Assembly (NCBI GenBank): GCA_010645155.1
Contig: JAAGOF010000158.1
Location: forward strand, 74,140-138,139
Length of the DNA stretch: 64,000 bases
From: Tigriopus japonicus
Lineage: Eukaryota > Arthropoda > Copepoda > Harpacticoida > Harpacticidae
Reading direction: 5' to 3'
Below the pieces are notes generated by a model, which was given only the letters and a program-made list of their open reading frames with translations, was not told where the DNA came from and searched no databases. The position numbers were made by a program, and so were the translations under genes. The number at the start of each line of letters is the position of its first letter. The stretch's first letter is position 1. Below are positions 11,636 to 22,178 of this stretch, piece after piece.

Positions 11636-11654
11636 CAAATTTAAACGTTCATGA

Positions 11655-11897
11655 TTTTTTTTTTATTGTGGGTGCTAGGGTCGGAGGTTTGAGCCTCGCC
11701 CGGCCAGCGAAGCCAGCCATCACATCTTCCAAATCATTACCGATAGGCAATCTCGTGTCCGGTATCAGATTGGTTCTCCGTCTGTGGATGTGGATTAGCG
11801 TCTAAAAGTTTCCCTGAGAGAGGTCGGGGAGGAGAATCGAACCTGGGACCTCTCACACTACAGGAAACTGCGCTAACCACGACACCACGTCTCCTCC
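11655..11897 (-). mobile_element. tRNA-derived SINE, full-length copy (SINE-1)
   Basis: Minus strand. The head near 11897-11824 contains a pol III A-box-like GTGGTTAGCGCAG and a B box inside CCCAGGTTCGATTCTC. A body of about 150 bp follows, then an A-rich tail (T-run at 11655-11664 on the plus strand). Imperfect direct repeats flank it (CAAATTTAAACGTTCATGA at 11636-11654 and CAAATTGAAACAAATGATCA at 11898-11917), a likely decayed target duplication. Related copies lie at 19672-19765 (plus, 5'-truncated) and 60654-60872 (minus). The acceptor and T stems do not pair well enough for a working tRNA gene. Confidence 0.82.
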
Positions 11898-11917
11898 CAA
11901 ATTGAAACAAATGATCA

Positions 11918-13000
11918 TTTTTTTTCTTTAATTAATTCTGTAATTGAAATCGAAATTACGCAATTGGAATTGCAATTACAATTACTCCCCTACCCTGCTT
12001 TTAACAATGTTGATTTCACAATAGATTGACGAAATTTTGCGATAAAAAAATAGTTTTGATGCCAAATGTAACTTTCTTTGTTCTTAAGTTTTGTAACAAA
12101 CTCCAAATAGCATAAATCTTGACTTAAAAAATCAGCTACTTCAATTGCTAAAAACTATTGAAAGCATGATGTATCCATCGTACCCTTGGACACTTAATGA
12201 AGATTTACTAATGTAACTTACAAATGATTCTTTATTAAGCTACTATTAAGTATGGAACAACATAACTCAAACACACAAACCCATCATGCACCATGAAATG
12301 AAGGAATGAAATAGATAAATGGGTAAAATTATGCAAATTCCAATGCCAGATTTGAAATATCACACACAGAATGACGACAAAGATACAAATATAGAACTTC
12401 GTTTCACTTATGACTTCAAGATTCATAAGAGACTTTCTGTGTTCTAATACTGTATTTTATATTAAGAAATTCAAGAATGATCCTGCAGAGAGCAGTAATT
12501 TAACAATTCAACTAAACTCTTGTTGACTTGGGGAGACTTGTGTTTGCTTTTTTTGCACATTCCCATCCTCAATCATTGAAAATCCCACTATTTTTCAACA
12601 TTACTGTACCATTCCAAAAATATTATCTCTTAAAGTTTTTCATTCAATAATGCACCTATGTTGGTCCGTAGATCTTTTGGAATCTTCAATTTCAAGTTGT
12701 ATCGGGAGACATTTTTGAAAATATTAAGGAAAACACGATAAAACCAAAAAAGGATTTTTTTAAAATTTTTGTTCGATTAATCCGTCTGACGAAACGGATT
12801 AACGGATTAATCCACTTTCTATCGATTAATCGATTACTCTGTTAATCCAGGGAAGCCCTATCCTCAACAACCAAAAGAAAGAAGAAGGAAACCACAACTT
12901 TTGCTTGTTGATTGTTGTTGATTTCCCGGGCATAAAAACCAAGAAATTTCAAGGAATACAAGAAACTAAAGAAGTTCTCTCCATAATATTGGTAACCTAA
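11918..13000. other. Non-coding stretch with a possible transposon end near 12860
   Basis: AT-rich. Around 12775-12860 a run of ATTAATC-type palindromic words ends in GGGAAGCCCTA, which resembles one end of an arthropod hAT-type element. I could not find the matching opposite end or a target duplication. No gene is supported. Confidence 0.35.
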
Positions 13001-13066
13001 CTAAACCTACACAAGAGGCTCATTGGTTTATGAGTGACAAGTTCAAGTTCGGTTTAACCAACTTAC

Positions 13067-13202
13067 TTTCAAATATTAGGGATATTCCCAACCATGTTTG
13101 ACCATCCTCGTGCTTTGCATAGCTTCGAAATTCTAAAATCAGAATAGTACATTGAAGCAATGCCACAAAAAGTCCCAATATTTTCCAAACTATGCTCATT
13201 AT
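13067..13202 (-). CDS. Candidate first exon of a small membrane or secreted protein
   Basis: On the minus strand ATG at 13202 opens a frame with a strongly hydrophobic start (MSIVWKILGLFVALLQCTIL) that could be a signal peptide or anchor. It ends at an ideal donor (GTAAGT at 13066-13061). An acceptor TCTTGTGTAG at 13016-13007 would give a 60-bp intron, the size typical of introns here. The next exon would then encode about 14 more residues and stop. I do not recognise the protein, so the case rests on splice sites, intron size and hydrophobicity. Confidence 0.25.
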
Positions 13203-13209
13203 CGACTGC

Positions 13210-13779
13210 TCTAAGTGAGGGAACAGAGTTTCAATCATGTGCTAGAAAATTCACAAATGTATTTTTTCACAGAAATCATACAGTTTTGAAATGTCGTTTT
13301 AAACAATTACTCAGAAGTAATTGCAGTGCAGTTGACACAGACAGTTATATTTTCAAAACTAATGATTCGACGGTAATGCTGAAAGAGGCGGTTATCTCAA
13401 ATTTGTTGTGATTTTCTATGTACTTTGCATAAACTTTGCTTGATTATGGTACATGAATAGTTAAGCTTACATTTGATTTCATTTTCATTGTCAGGAAAGC
13501 AAATGCTTTGCCAGAGTTTTAAAAATTTTGCACATTTTCTCACTTCATAGCTCTATTTCTTAAACAGGAGTGTAAGAATGTATTTACAACTTCACTAAGC
13601 ATCTAAACTAAGTAATGTAAACTAAGGAAACTAAGTTGCAAACGTTAAATGTCCAAAGATTGGTTAAGAGAGGCTGCGTTGAAATGCCTTCCCACTTTCA
13701 ACTGAATATTGTTTATTGTGTGAACCACTCAAACATCACAATGATGATAAAATTAGATTGAGAGCGAAATGAGGAGCGA
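13210..13779. other. Non-coding stretch with a LINE-A scrap at 13682-13712
   Basis: Mostly featureless AT-rich DNA. The word GAAATGCCTTCCCACTTTCA near 13682-13712 matches the LINE-A segment encoding KVGKAFQT and is a tiny residual fragment on the minus strand. Confidence 0.5.
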
Positions 13780-13800
13780 CATTTTGGCATATCTAGTTCT

Positions 13801-15401
13801 TCAGCTAAAGAAGTTTATGAGATTCCGTTTGAATTCTTTCATTGTTGTCGATTGTCTGAGGGTCAGTGGTAATTTGTTCCACAGCCGAGTCATCCGCACA
13901 AAAAAGGAGTGATGGCGCAGTCGAGTTTTGGCCAAAGGCTCAAAAAGGGGCTCTGTGTCCAATTTAAGAGTTCTCACACGGTCGTCGGGCTCCTTGCGAA
14001 TGAAAAACAAAGGTGCATCCCCCAAGGGTGTTAAGATCAAAATTCGCGAGCACATCTTGAACGTAAAAACAAGATCTAGAAAAGAACGTCGGTCTTCTAA
14101 TGATGGAAGTGATATCTTTGTTAGACGGTCTGAATAGGAGACATTCCAGAGATTCTTCACACGCTTTGTTGCCCTCCTTTGGACCTTTTCCAAACGATCG
14201 ACCTCGCCCTGTTGGGTGGATTCCACACTTGGGAAGAAAACTCCAAAAGAGGCCGAGCGTACATTTTGTACAATTTGATGAAGGTATCGGGTTCTCTGGA
14301 TAAGAAATGACGCTTGATCATTCCAAGAATCTTGTTTGATTTTGACGTGATGCCAAAACAATGCCCACTGAAGGTAAGGCGTTCGTTGAAAATGACCCCA
14401 AGGTCGGCATGAGCTTGCTTCCTGCAGAGAGCAATGTTCTTAATTCTATAGTCAAAAACCGGTTCAGGGCTTTCCGACCAACTCCCCAGACTATGCATTT
14501 AGATACGTTAAAGTCCATCTTGTTTCGAGTAGCCCAGTCACTTACAGCGTTCAGATCTCTCTGAAGGTACACCCGATCCATAGGGCTGGATATTTGACGA
14601 AATATTTTGACATCATCGGCAAATTTCATTAACATCGACCCGTGAACTGGTTTGAGATCATTAATGAAAACTAGAAAAAGGAGGGGATCGAGGACACTCC
14701 CTTGGGGCACACCAGAAGTCACCTCGCTCCAATCCGAAAAGTGACCATTCAATACAACTCTTTGGTATCTGTTCGTGAGCCCTGATTGAATCCAATGTAG
14801 CACTTCCCCACCAATTCCAGCCCCCTGAAGTTTCTGAACGAGAAGAGAGTGATCCACTTTATCAAAAGCCTTCGCAAATTCCATAATTAGGTATGACATC
14901 AACTGGGTATCTGTCTTCAATTGAGTGGGTAAGAAAGTCATGAAACACTATTCCACTTGAGGTGCATGACAGACCCGAACGAAAGCCATGTTGGTTGGAC
15001 GACAAAAACATCACATCATCAAAATATTTGTTCACGTTATCCTTGAGGATGCCCTCCATTATCTTGCAACAAACCCAAGTCAATGATACCGGTCTGTAAT
15101 TTGAAGATTTTCTGGAGTCACCACCTTTGTGTTAAGGACAAACGTTACCAAGTAACCATTCCTTGGGCAGGGCCCCCAATTTCAGGGACATATTAAATAA
15201 AACAGCAAGAGAAGGTGCTAACTTTTTTAGGATAAAAGCGGAAACTCCGTCTGGACCAAGGGAAGAAGAAGGTTTCAACTTGTTGAGTTTGGTTAAAACA
15301 TCCGATGCATAAAACACCAGTCTTGATAGCTTAGACACACTCTGATCACAACGATTGATGACTGGAGAGCTTTTTGTTCCAATGTCATTAGAAGTTAACA
15401 T
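13801..15401 (-). pseudogene. LINE-B ORF2, reverse transcriptase part (frameshifted)
   Basis: Read on the minus strand in several frames: fingers LNKLKPSSSLGPDGVSAFIL (near 15290) and LPKEWLLGNV; SSNQHGFRSGLSCTS (near 14990); palm motif A region FAKAFDKVDHSLL, where the residue usually Asp before F appears as Glu; TSGVPQGSVLDPLLFLVFIN (near 14710); the catalytic box MKFADDVKIF (near 14615). The thumb/tail region is ARPLLEFSSQVWNPP and DRLTKISLPSLEDRRSFLDL. All RT landmarks are present, but four frame segments are needed to read them. Confidence 0.88.
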
Positions 15402-15407
15402 TAGAAG

Positions 15408-16427
15408 TTAGTAGTTGTTCAGTAGATTGACAACAACGTCCACCTCTTCATGCAAAATCCCTTGCGAATCTTCGATGCCGCCAATGATCCTGTTTCCGCG
15501 CCTTACATCACGAACATAGGCATGAAGGGAACGACTATTCTTTTGAGACGAAAGTAATTTTTCGAAATTCAATCTGGCCTCACGAATCCATCTCTGAACA
15601 TTGCTCTTGTAGATTTTAAACTCCTCGTGATCACTTATGTCCCGAGACTCTCGAAATTTTTGCCATAGTCTTCTTTTTTTGCGCATTTTTCTTCTAATAT
15701 CGTCTGTCAGCCATACTGGAGTCTTTTTGTCCCGACGTGGCCGCAATGGCACAAATTTAGACATTCCTTTTTCAACTTGATGTTGAAAAAACTCCCAAGC
15801 TTCCTGAATGCTAGATGAAGTGGTTAGCTCATCAATCCAAGCAATGGCATCAAGAAAAGTTTTAAATGATTCATAATCACCTTTTGCGTAAATTGGCACC
15901 ATTTCGACCGATTTCACGTACATCACACATGCAGAAAATTTACATACCACGGCAAAATCGATTCCTGGGTGGTTGAAGTCTCCGAAGAAAAGCGAATGAG
16001 ACGCAGAAGAGGCCAAGAGCTGGTTCAGTGAAGCACGTTCATCTACACTAGCATTTGGGGACAAATACGAACAAAACACATTAGTGTCTCCAACTCGGAC
16101 ACCGCAAGTCCCTGGTTCGTCCCTAATAATTTCGCAAAACGGCAAGTCCCGACGAACGAGAATAATGACCCCTCCGCCACGACCATTTAACGTATTGAGC
16201 CTGTCCTTTCGAGATCCCACAACGTATTGGGGTAATGTAAGTTCGGACGAATCAATCCCGGTATGAAGCCACGTTTCACTGATAAGTACGATTGCGGGAG
16301 ATTCCATCGAAATCATGGTCTTAACTTCGGCCAACTTGTTTACCACACTACGGGCATTGAAATATAATGTTGTGATTGCTAATTCAGTCATTGATAATGT
16401 CATGAAAGGTTTAGGGCCGTAAACCAA
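15408..16427 (-). pseudogene. LINE-B ORF2, apurinic-type endonuclease part (internally deleted)
   Basis: Open over 339 codons on the minus strand. AP-endonuclease-like motifs are visible: LYFNARSVVNKLAEV, IVLISETWLHTG, NGRGGGVIILVRRDLPF and LFFGDFNHPGIDF. Directly after GIDF the sequence jumps to unrelated residues, and the usual SDH catalytic block is absent, which implies an in-frame deletion. The C-terminal part (VWLTDDIRRKMRKKRRLWQK) is the linker found between EN and RT in this group. The encoded nuclease would be inactive. Confidence 0.86.
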
Positions 16428-16432
16428 GATAA

Positions 16433-17220
16433 TCAGGCAGTTCCAACTGGTTCATCCCAATGCCTAGTCATGAGATGAGGCGATTGAGATTTTGAATACC
16501 GAGTTGTCATTTGATGATGTTTTCCTTTCTTTTTGTTTTCCTGGCTGTCTTTGGTAAAAGAAGAGGTCTGAGTTTCCGGATTTTTCCGCTTTGAACGATC
16601 CCGGTGTTGACTTTCACCTTCCACGTCGGGTTCATTTTGATCCGGCTTCCGTTGATTAGCTTGAAGAGAAATTATTGGGTCCGTCAGAGGGGGATAATCA
16701 TGATTGTCTCTGTTGGTATTTTGATCAATGACCTGCGTGGCTTCATCCACTCCACCTGCAATCTCAACTGGCGGCGATGTCTCTTGGGGTTCAGTGACGG
16801 TTACATTTAATGGACAGGCTGATTTCATGTGACCTTCTTTTCGGCAGGAAGAACATTTCGGTACCTGGTCTCTATGATAGATTCGGACCTTTTTTGTGCC
16901 AATGGTTACGAAATCAGGGATCTGGCCACGAGTTAAAATCAGCACTCGTCTATGGCCATTTGTTAAGCCACTAAGACGAGGATCATGATTTTTCCCGAAT
17001 ACTTCCCTCTCCATATTAGAGACGACCTCAGAGAAAGTGCCAATGCTTTGACACAATTCTTCGTCCGTTATCTATCTTGGAACGTTAAAAAAACGCATCG
17101 CTGAGGCCCTTTCGCCAACTCGAATAGAGCAAGACCACTTGCGTTGATTCACAACTCTTTCAAAATCCAGCCCATTCTGGAATCTTTCTTCGACCTTAAT
17201 TGTTTTTGTTGAAACACAGT
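16433..17220 (-). pseudogene. LINE-B ORF1 (nucleic-acid-binding gag-like protein)
   Basis: Open on the minus strand from 17056 to 16433. Continuous homologous sequence extends upstream to about 17220 through one stop near 17075 (WSCSIRVGERASAMRFFNVP precedes it). A single CCHC zinc knuckle, CSSCRKEGHMKSAC (C-x2-C-x4-H-x4-C), lies near 16850-16810, followed by a charged K/R/E-rich tail. ORF1 ends 5 nt before the ORF2 frame begins, a typical LINE arrangement. Confidence 0.82.
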
Positions 17221-17287
17221 TTCAACCTTCAGAGAACGTTGAATGCCACTCCCCGACCCGAAAAATCCCGTAATCTCAGACTTTTGA

Positions 17288-17387
17288 GGCTAGTTTTTTA
17301 AGACGCAAAGATCGATCTTAAGATCGTACTTTAGTACTGTAAGTTCGATCTTGAGATCGATCTTTGCGCTTAAAAAACTAGCCTTAG
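17288..17387. mobile_element. 100-bp hairpin MITE in LINE-B ORF1
   Basis: AGGCTAGTTTTTTAAGACGC at 17288 and its near-perfect reverse complement ending CTAGCCT at 17387 form arms of about 40 bp around a short loop (TACTTTAGTACTG). The arms contain repeated GATC palindromes (AAGATCGATCTTAAGATCG). It interrupts LINE-B ORF1 sequence. No clear target duplication was found. Confidence 0.78.
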
Positions 17388-17981
17388 GAGTCGGAGTTCA
17401 AGATAAACGAAATCTGCGATAACCAAGTCGGAAATGGGAGCACTGTCGTCATCAAGACATTTGAAGTCCAAGGTAATGGATAAACGATCATCCTCTGCTT
17501 TTTTTGCATCTAATATCGCCGGATATGCTCGGCGAATCATTTTGGATGACAACTCCTAAATCCCCCATGGATGATACCTGCTCAATATCACAACCTCCAT
17601 TGATCTTGAGTGGAACATTTAATTTTGACGCCCCATACGTCTTTGTGCGGAATTTCATCTCTTTTAAAGCCATGTTACTCTTTGCAACCCAAGAGTAGAC
17701 TTTCTCTAAGTCCTCAGCTAAATAAACATTTTGAGTCCTGACCATTCCTTCCACAAACTAATTTTGTGGCATCAGCATATGAAGAAATACTGGCTCTGTT
17801 CTAAACTTTTGGAGAGGATCAATAAAGAGATAAGGAGCTGACCTACGATTGAACCTTGTGAAACACCTTTTTTACCATTACCACTGACATCATACATGCC
17901 ACTAAATGGTCCTTCAACCTTGACTATTTGCTTCCCATCACTCATAAAACTACCAATCCAATTCAGAACCTTACCCTGGAT

Positions 17982-18713
17982 TAGTGATGGGAGGCAAACA
18001 GGAGCTTGGGCAAGCGGTCCGGTACAGTACCTTGGACTTGCCGAAACTTGGGTCTACTTGGGTGCCTGTATATCCATGGCCTGTACAAGTATTTTTCCCC
18101 CCTTACAGGTTTGCCAAATTTGCTAGGAATGAAGACTAAACCTTCGGCATCAGAATTTCAATTAACCAGAAAGTTTCAGCGAAATAGGGCCCATGCCCTT
18201 GTTAGGATGGATTTTTAGATGAAAATACACAATTCAAAGCTTTTGTATCGAGAAATGCAAAAGCTTTTGAGAATATTTAAAAAAAAACAGAGTTGGCATC
18301 TTATATTTTTTTCTAGCAACTCTGAGTGACCGAGCTTGTTCCCAAGTGTGACTGTTAAATCTCATTCTTGATTGGCCCGAAAAGTGTATTCATGTGTGGC
18401 TTAGAACGGAAACTAAAGAAAAAACATGGTTTTGCAAATGCTATCCAAATCAAAATATTTTTTTGTTTCACTTCCACTGTTTATTGCTAAATTATTAAGG
18501 TCAAAAGATCATTGAAAATGCAACTTGACATTCTTTTCTTCTAAGTCACACTGCAAGCATCTGAAATCTTCTAAGAGCAACTGCCGGCAACTGCATCTTC
18601 CAATGTTCCTTGAGCTTGCCAAGTGTATTGGTGTATTGCCCAAGTAATGCTTGTCAACAACTTGTGCTTGGGGTGTCTGTGATGACTCATTACTTGCCCA
18701 AGTCACATCACTA
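17982..18713. mobile_element. 732-bp hAT-type non-autonomous element with 8-bp target duplication
   Basis: Starts TAGTGATGGG and ends with the complementary CATCACTA. The inverted ends share a further GCTTGGGCAAG/CTTGCCCAAG-type match. CCCTGGAT stands on both sides (17974-17981 and 18714-18721). TAGTGATG termini with an 8-bp duplication are a hAT signature. No transposase is encoded. The open frame at 18509-18841 crosses the element edge and is not a gene. Confidence 0.88.
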
Positions 18714-18790
18714 CCCTGGATTCCTTTGAGTACTCTTTGACTAGGCTCTCTCTTTGAGTAGGCAAAGTCAAGATGGACTACATTAGCGAC

Positions 18791-19671
18791 CCTTACTAGA
18801 GACTGGCCGTCGTAGGCTAACACACGGTGCCGATGATTCACGCTGGTGATTGGTCAATAGCATTCAGTTGAACATTCAGCTAATTCTAACGAAGTTCAAT
18901 AACAAACCAGAGTTCTTCTTCTTTGTTGATTTTGTAGTGATCTGACTTGGTGCCGGGGTTGCCAATTTACCGATGTAAAATCATATTCCTGTCTATCTAC
19001 CAGTCTTCATAAACCCGTTTTTCCTTTAAGGATCACCAAAAGGCAAGGCATCCCTGACTTTCGTGACTTCTGAGCAGGGTTGCAAATCAAACTCACATTC
19101 GTGTTTGCTCATATACAAGAGCAAAGCACCCATTCTGCAAGCAGTAACCCTACCTTGCAACCTCCCGTGAAAAAACTTGCGCAAGCCAAGATTCCACATC
19201 ACTAAGATTTTGTTGTAAATCACCCGATCGTGTGACATTAATTGGCCCTTGTTAAAACTCCACACTAATTGAAATTCACTTTTTTCATATCGGGGTAAAT
19301 ACCTTAGACACATTTCCAGCAGACTTGAGGACTTTCAATAACCAAACTGCCCTATCAAATGAGCGAAATAGTTTAGACGTGTTTCGTAGAAGAAAAGGTT
19401 CCTTTAATCATGAACTTCGGCTTCCCGCATGATGAATGACGTCACAGACAGTCCGTGCCGGGTCAGGCAATCATAGATTTGAATGCCAATCTCTGCCTTT
19501 TAGTATTTCTAGACTACATAAGTCGCGATTGAAAAACGCAGCTGCTTTTGAAAAACACAGCTTATGCAGCGAAACTTGATCGAGCATGGTTATTTCTACT
19601 GCGCGTCATGTGCTTCTTTTATGCTTCTTCTATGCTTCTAGATGTACTTTTACTATACTTCCAAACTATTG
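18791..19671. other. Second insertion inside LINE-A copy 3, unclassified
   Basis: Fills most of the gap between the second and third pieces of LINE-A copy 3. I see no coding motif or terminal repeat. Together with the SINE at 19672 it may be composite. The exact ends are uncertain because no target duplication is clear. Confidence 0.4.
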
Positions 19672-19765
19672 CCTATCGGAAATGATTTGGAAGATGTGAT
19701 GGCTGGCTTCGCTGGCCAGGCGAGGCTCAAACCTCCGACCCTAGCACCCACAATCAAAAAACTAC
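19672..19765 (+). mobile_element. SINE-1, 5'-truncated copy
   Basis: From TTGCCTATCGGAAATGATTT to CACCCACAATCAAAAAAC this matches the reverse complement of 11655-11750 almost exactly. Only the 3' half with its A-rich end is present, without the tRNA-like head. Confidence 0.85.
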
Positions 19766-19976
19766 CTTAACAACCGACCTTATATCCACTTACTCATGAC
19801 TTTTAAGCCCGTCAATAATCTGCTCAATATGGTCAACCGGTTGGGTTACTGTACATTTATGTAGCTTTGAGCCACTTTTCAGAGATGTTGATTGTAATTT
19901 GAGAAAAGTGGGTTGGAGTTCCTGCAACAAAAATATACCTTCATGTTTGTGCACTTTCCAAATGTTTTATGACGTT

Positions 19977-19982
19977 TATTGC
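19977..19982 (-). terminator. Poly(A) signal of the N-acyltransferase gene
   Basis: AATAAA on the minus strand, 82 bp past the stop codon of the gene ending at 20065. It is the nearest canonical signal on that strand. Confidence 0.55.
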
Positions 19983-20064
19983 AAAATTTGAACAAAGTAC
20001 ATTGGACGTTTTTCATACTCTGAGCCAGATGTCCTTCAAGCAAGAAGGTAATGACTTCCTTGAT

Positions 20065-21018
20065 TTAAGTGAAAGCCGCATTTTCACTGGCCTTGGGGCG
20101 CTTCCAAAACATCCACGGCCCATCGTGGGTATGGGTGAATCCCAATTTCTTAACCATATTGTATGAAGGTGTATTGTAAGTCTCCACATATCCGAATGGA
20201 GTGAGCCCCAAAGATCGCAAATGTTTTGAGCAAAAGGCGAAAGTGACCAGAGCCAATCCCTTTCTGCGATGTTTTTCAGCCGTAGCCAAAGCGCCCGGAA
20301 GAGAAAAGCTGGAAAAATGTGTGTGTTACTTGTGGAAAAAAACGAGGGCCTAAACCTTGAAACTCACCTGAAAGTCACGGTTGAAGAGGCAAGCTCACCA
20401 TCAACGTAAGTTCCAAAACCAAGGCCTAACTCAGTTTGGGCCTTGATCAAATCCAAGCTGACATCGGATCGATATCGCCACATGTTGTCCACAAACTTAG
20501 CATCACTGGGTGGAATTTGTTTCACCTCCCAATTGGGCTGTATTTTGATTTCGGGTAGTTCTACTTTTGGTTCGAGAATGAAGATCCAACAATCGTTGAT
20601 TTCCAGGTTTGATTCGGGCCCGTGGGAAAGAGCTATTTTCTTCAGGATAGGGACCATATAATTGGGAACTGCTCCAATGGCCCATGGATCGTTCCATGGA
20701 ATTATCCCTCTCAAGTCATCTTCAATCTAGAAAAGGAATGAAGAATGAATATTATGGTATTCTTAAACCTCTCTATCCAAAAAGTACCTTAGAGACGTCT
20801 TTTTCGTTGCAGTAAACGGTGAAGACAGGTATGGCGTCAGCTCCCACTTCTTTAATGACCACCAAAGACGAATCTTTATCTTCTGAGACAAAGCAAGTTT
20901 TGGGTGGGTTGTACTTGAAGATCAGTTGATGCTTGACGGATTCCACGGCCTGAATGGAGTAAGGCATTTCCTTGGCCAAGGTGTCCCTTAAGGCCTCCAA
21001 GTCAGTGACTTGCTTCAT
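20065..21018 (-). CDS. Acyl-CoA N-acyltransferase, glycine N-acyltransferase-like (GNAT fold), 3 exons
   Basis: Exons on the minus strand: 21018-20788, 20726-20368 and 20308-20065 (introns 61 and 59 bp with GT/AG ends and matching phases), giving 277 aa. The start is the ATG at 21018; the open frame extends six codons further upstream but begins with GTG. The N-terminal part (MKQVTDLEALRDTLAKEMPY) matches the beginning of glycine N-acyltransferase-like proteins. The C-terminal GNAT domain spans about residues 140-270. Its acyl-CoA-binding R/Q-x-x-G-x-G/A loop is RRKGLA (211-216), followed by GYVETYNTPSYNMVKKLGF and the end block PWMFWKRP. Family members transfer an acyl group from acyl-CoA to an amino group, commonly glycine, in conjugation reactions. 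The exact substrate cannot be read from the sequence. No signal peptide is seen. Length is close to the family norm of about 290. Confidence 0.87.
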
Positions 21019-21036
21019 GCCTCGTTTTAGATGCAC

Positions 21037-22112
21037 CCCAAATTACTCGCAAAGTTTTGGGGATTTTTTGGGCTAAACTTTTTCAACGGCCTTTCAAAGC
21101 ACAAGTGACATTTGCAGAAATCAACTTGATAAAGTTAGGTTAAAGATTGCCAAATTTTATCTTGGGCAATTAAACGCAATGCAGTTGAGACAGGAGGGAT
21201 CCAGTTGTGTTTACTGTATATGCTGAAGGAGGTGAATGTGAACACGCATGATGGCCGTAGGTACGAAGTAGTTATTAGACGTTCTTGGGGGTATAATCCT
21301 GCAAGATGAGATAAAAGAAACCTTGCTCATTTGTTATTACAGGTCACCAATAGTTTTGAGAAATAATTAATGAGTAAAAATAAAACTAAAACTGAGTACC
21401 AGATATTTTGCTTTCTTAAGAATTTGATGACACTACCATTTGAACTTGGTGATTACTTTTGTTCATTTTTTCCATAATTTGGAAATACATCATGATTTTT
21501 CTCTTTATGTTTGAAAATCTTCAGGCCTAGTTGTTAATTACTATATTCTTATGAAAATTGAGTTGATGAATTCCTTATGGCTTCAATCTCTAACTGTCAA
21601 CCTAACTTGATTGTGCAAGAAGTTAGTGAAAGAATGTAAATAATCTGGAATTTATAAGGCAATCATACTAAGTCCTTGAGGAATGACGAATTTGATCCCA
21701 GCTTTTAGTTGTTTATGATAACCCTAATGATAACCACAGATTACTTTAAGTACAGATATCTCAATTCTGACAACGCCAAAAAACCTGTATGAAAGAATGC
21801 ATTTTGTAACGCAATATCCTTTTATGATATTGGTTCTCACTCAATCCAAAAAAAACGAATCACGGATTAAACTACCGTAGCCTTGTTCTGCTTGCTTACC
21901 TAGAACGGAATAGTTTGACTTATTTAATAATACTGTTTATTGCGATAAGTTATCATTTATCATTGGACAAAGGGAACAAATAGATAGAAAAACTGAAGGA
22001 AGATTTCCAAGATGGCCGTCATTCGAGGCGTTGTATCCACATCGTCTACCCTTTGTTCTCACACTTCTTGTTTCTCCCTTTGTTCTTGTTCTTCGTTCTC
22101 GGGTTGTCTGTT
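21037..22112. other. Non-coding stretch between the two enzyme genes, part 1
   Basis: AT-rich DNA without recognisable genes. The first few hundred bases are the likely promoter of the minus-strand acyltransferase gene, but I see no clear core promoter element. Confidence 0.4.
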
Positions 22113-22178
22113 GGGTCGAGTTGTCGTGGGTCGAGTTGTCGTGGGTCGAGTTGTCGTGGGTCGAGTTGTCGTGGGTCG
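22113..22178 (+). repeat. 15-bp minisatellite
   Basis: The unit GGGTCGAGTTGTCGT is repeated about four times with the last unit altered (GGGTCGTATTGTC). It reads as repeated HDNST on the minus strand, but the open frame has no other support. Confidence 0.85.

Larger units (their letters stand above)
13780..17290 (-). mobile_element. LINE-B: nearly full-length CR1/Jockey-group retrotransposon, inactive
   Basis: Minus strand. In order from 17290 down: the rest of ORF1 (17290-16433), ORF2 endonuclease (16427-15408) and reverse transcriptase plus C-terminal tail (15401-13801). There is no A-tail at the 3' end, as is usual for CR1-type elements. Frameshifts split the RT at about 15100, 14900 and 14350, so the copy is dead. 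It is clearly different from LINE-A in sequence. The 5' side continues past a hairpin insertion at 17288-17387 to about 17530, where LINE-A copy 3 begins. Confidence 0.88.
17538..19873 (-). mobile_element. LINE-A copy 3, split into three pieces by later insertions
   Basis: Minus-strand pieces at 17538-17981, 18722-18790 and 19789-19873 line up in order with copy 2 (7086-7460 and its RT neighbours). The pieces encode the VYSWVAKSNMALKEMKFRT region and, after the insertions, the LINE-A segment equivalent to 7320-7460. The first gap (17982-18713) is a hAT element with an exact 8-bp duplication. The second gap (about 18791-19788) holds unrecognised DNA and a SINE. The middle piece also has a small deletion. 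Confidence 0.78.

Noticed and set aside
11824..11897. Functional tRNA gene on the minus strand
   Set aside because: A and B boxes are present, but the acceptor and T stems do not pair and the sequence continues into a repeated SINE body.
12775..12860. Complete hAT element ending GGGAAGCCCTA
   Set aside because: Only one end resembles a terminal repeat. No partner end or target duplication was found.
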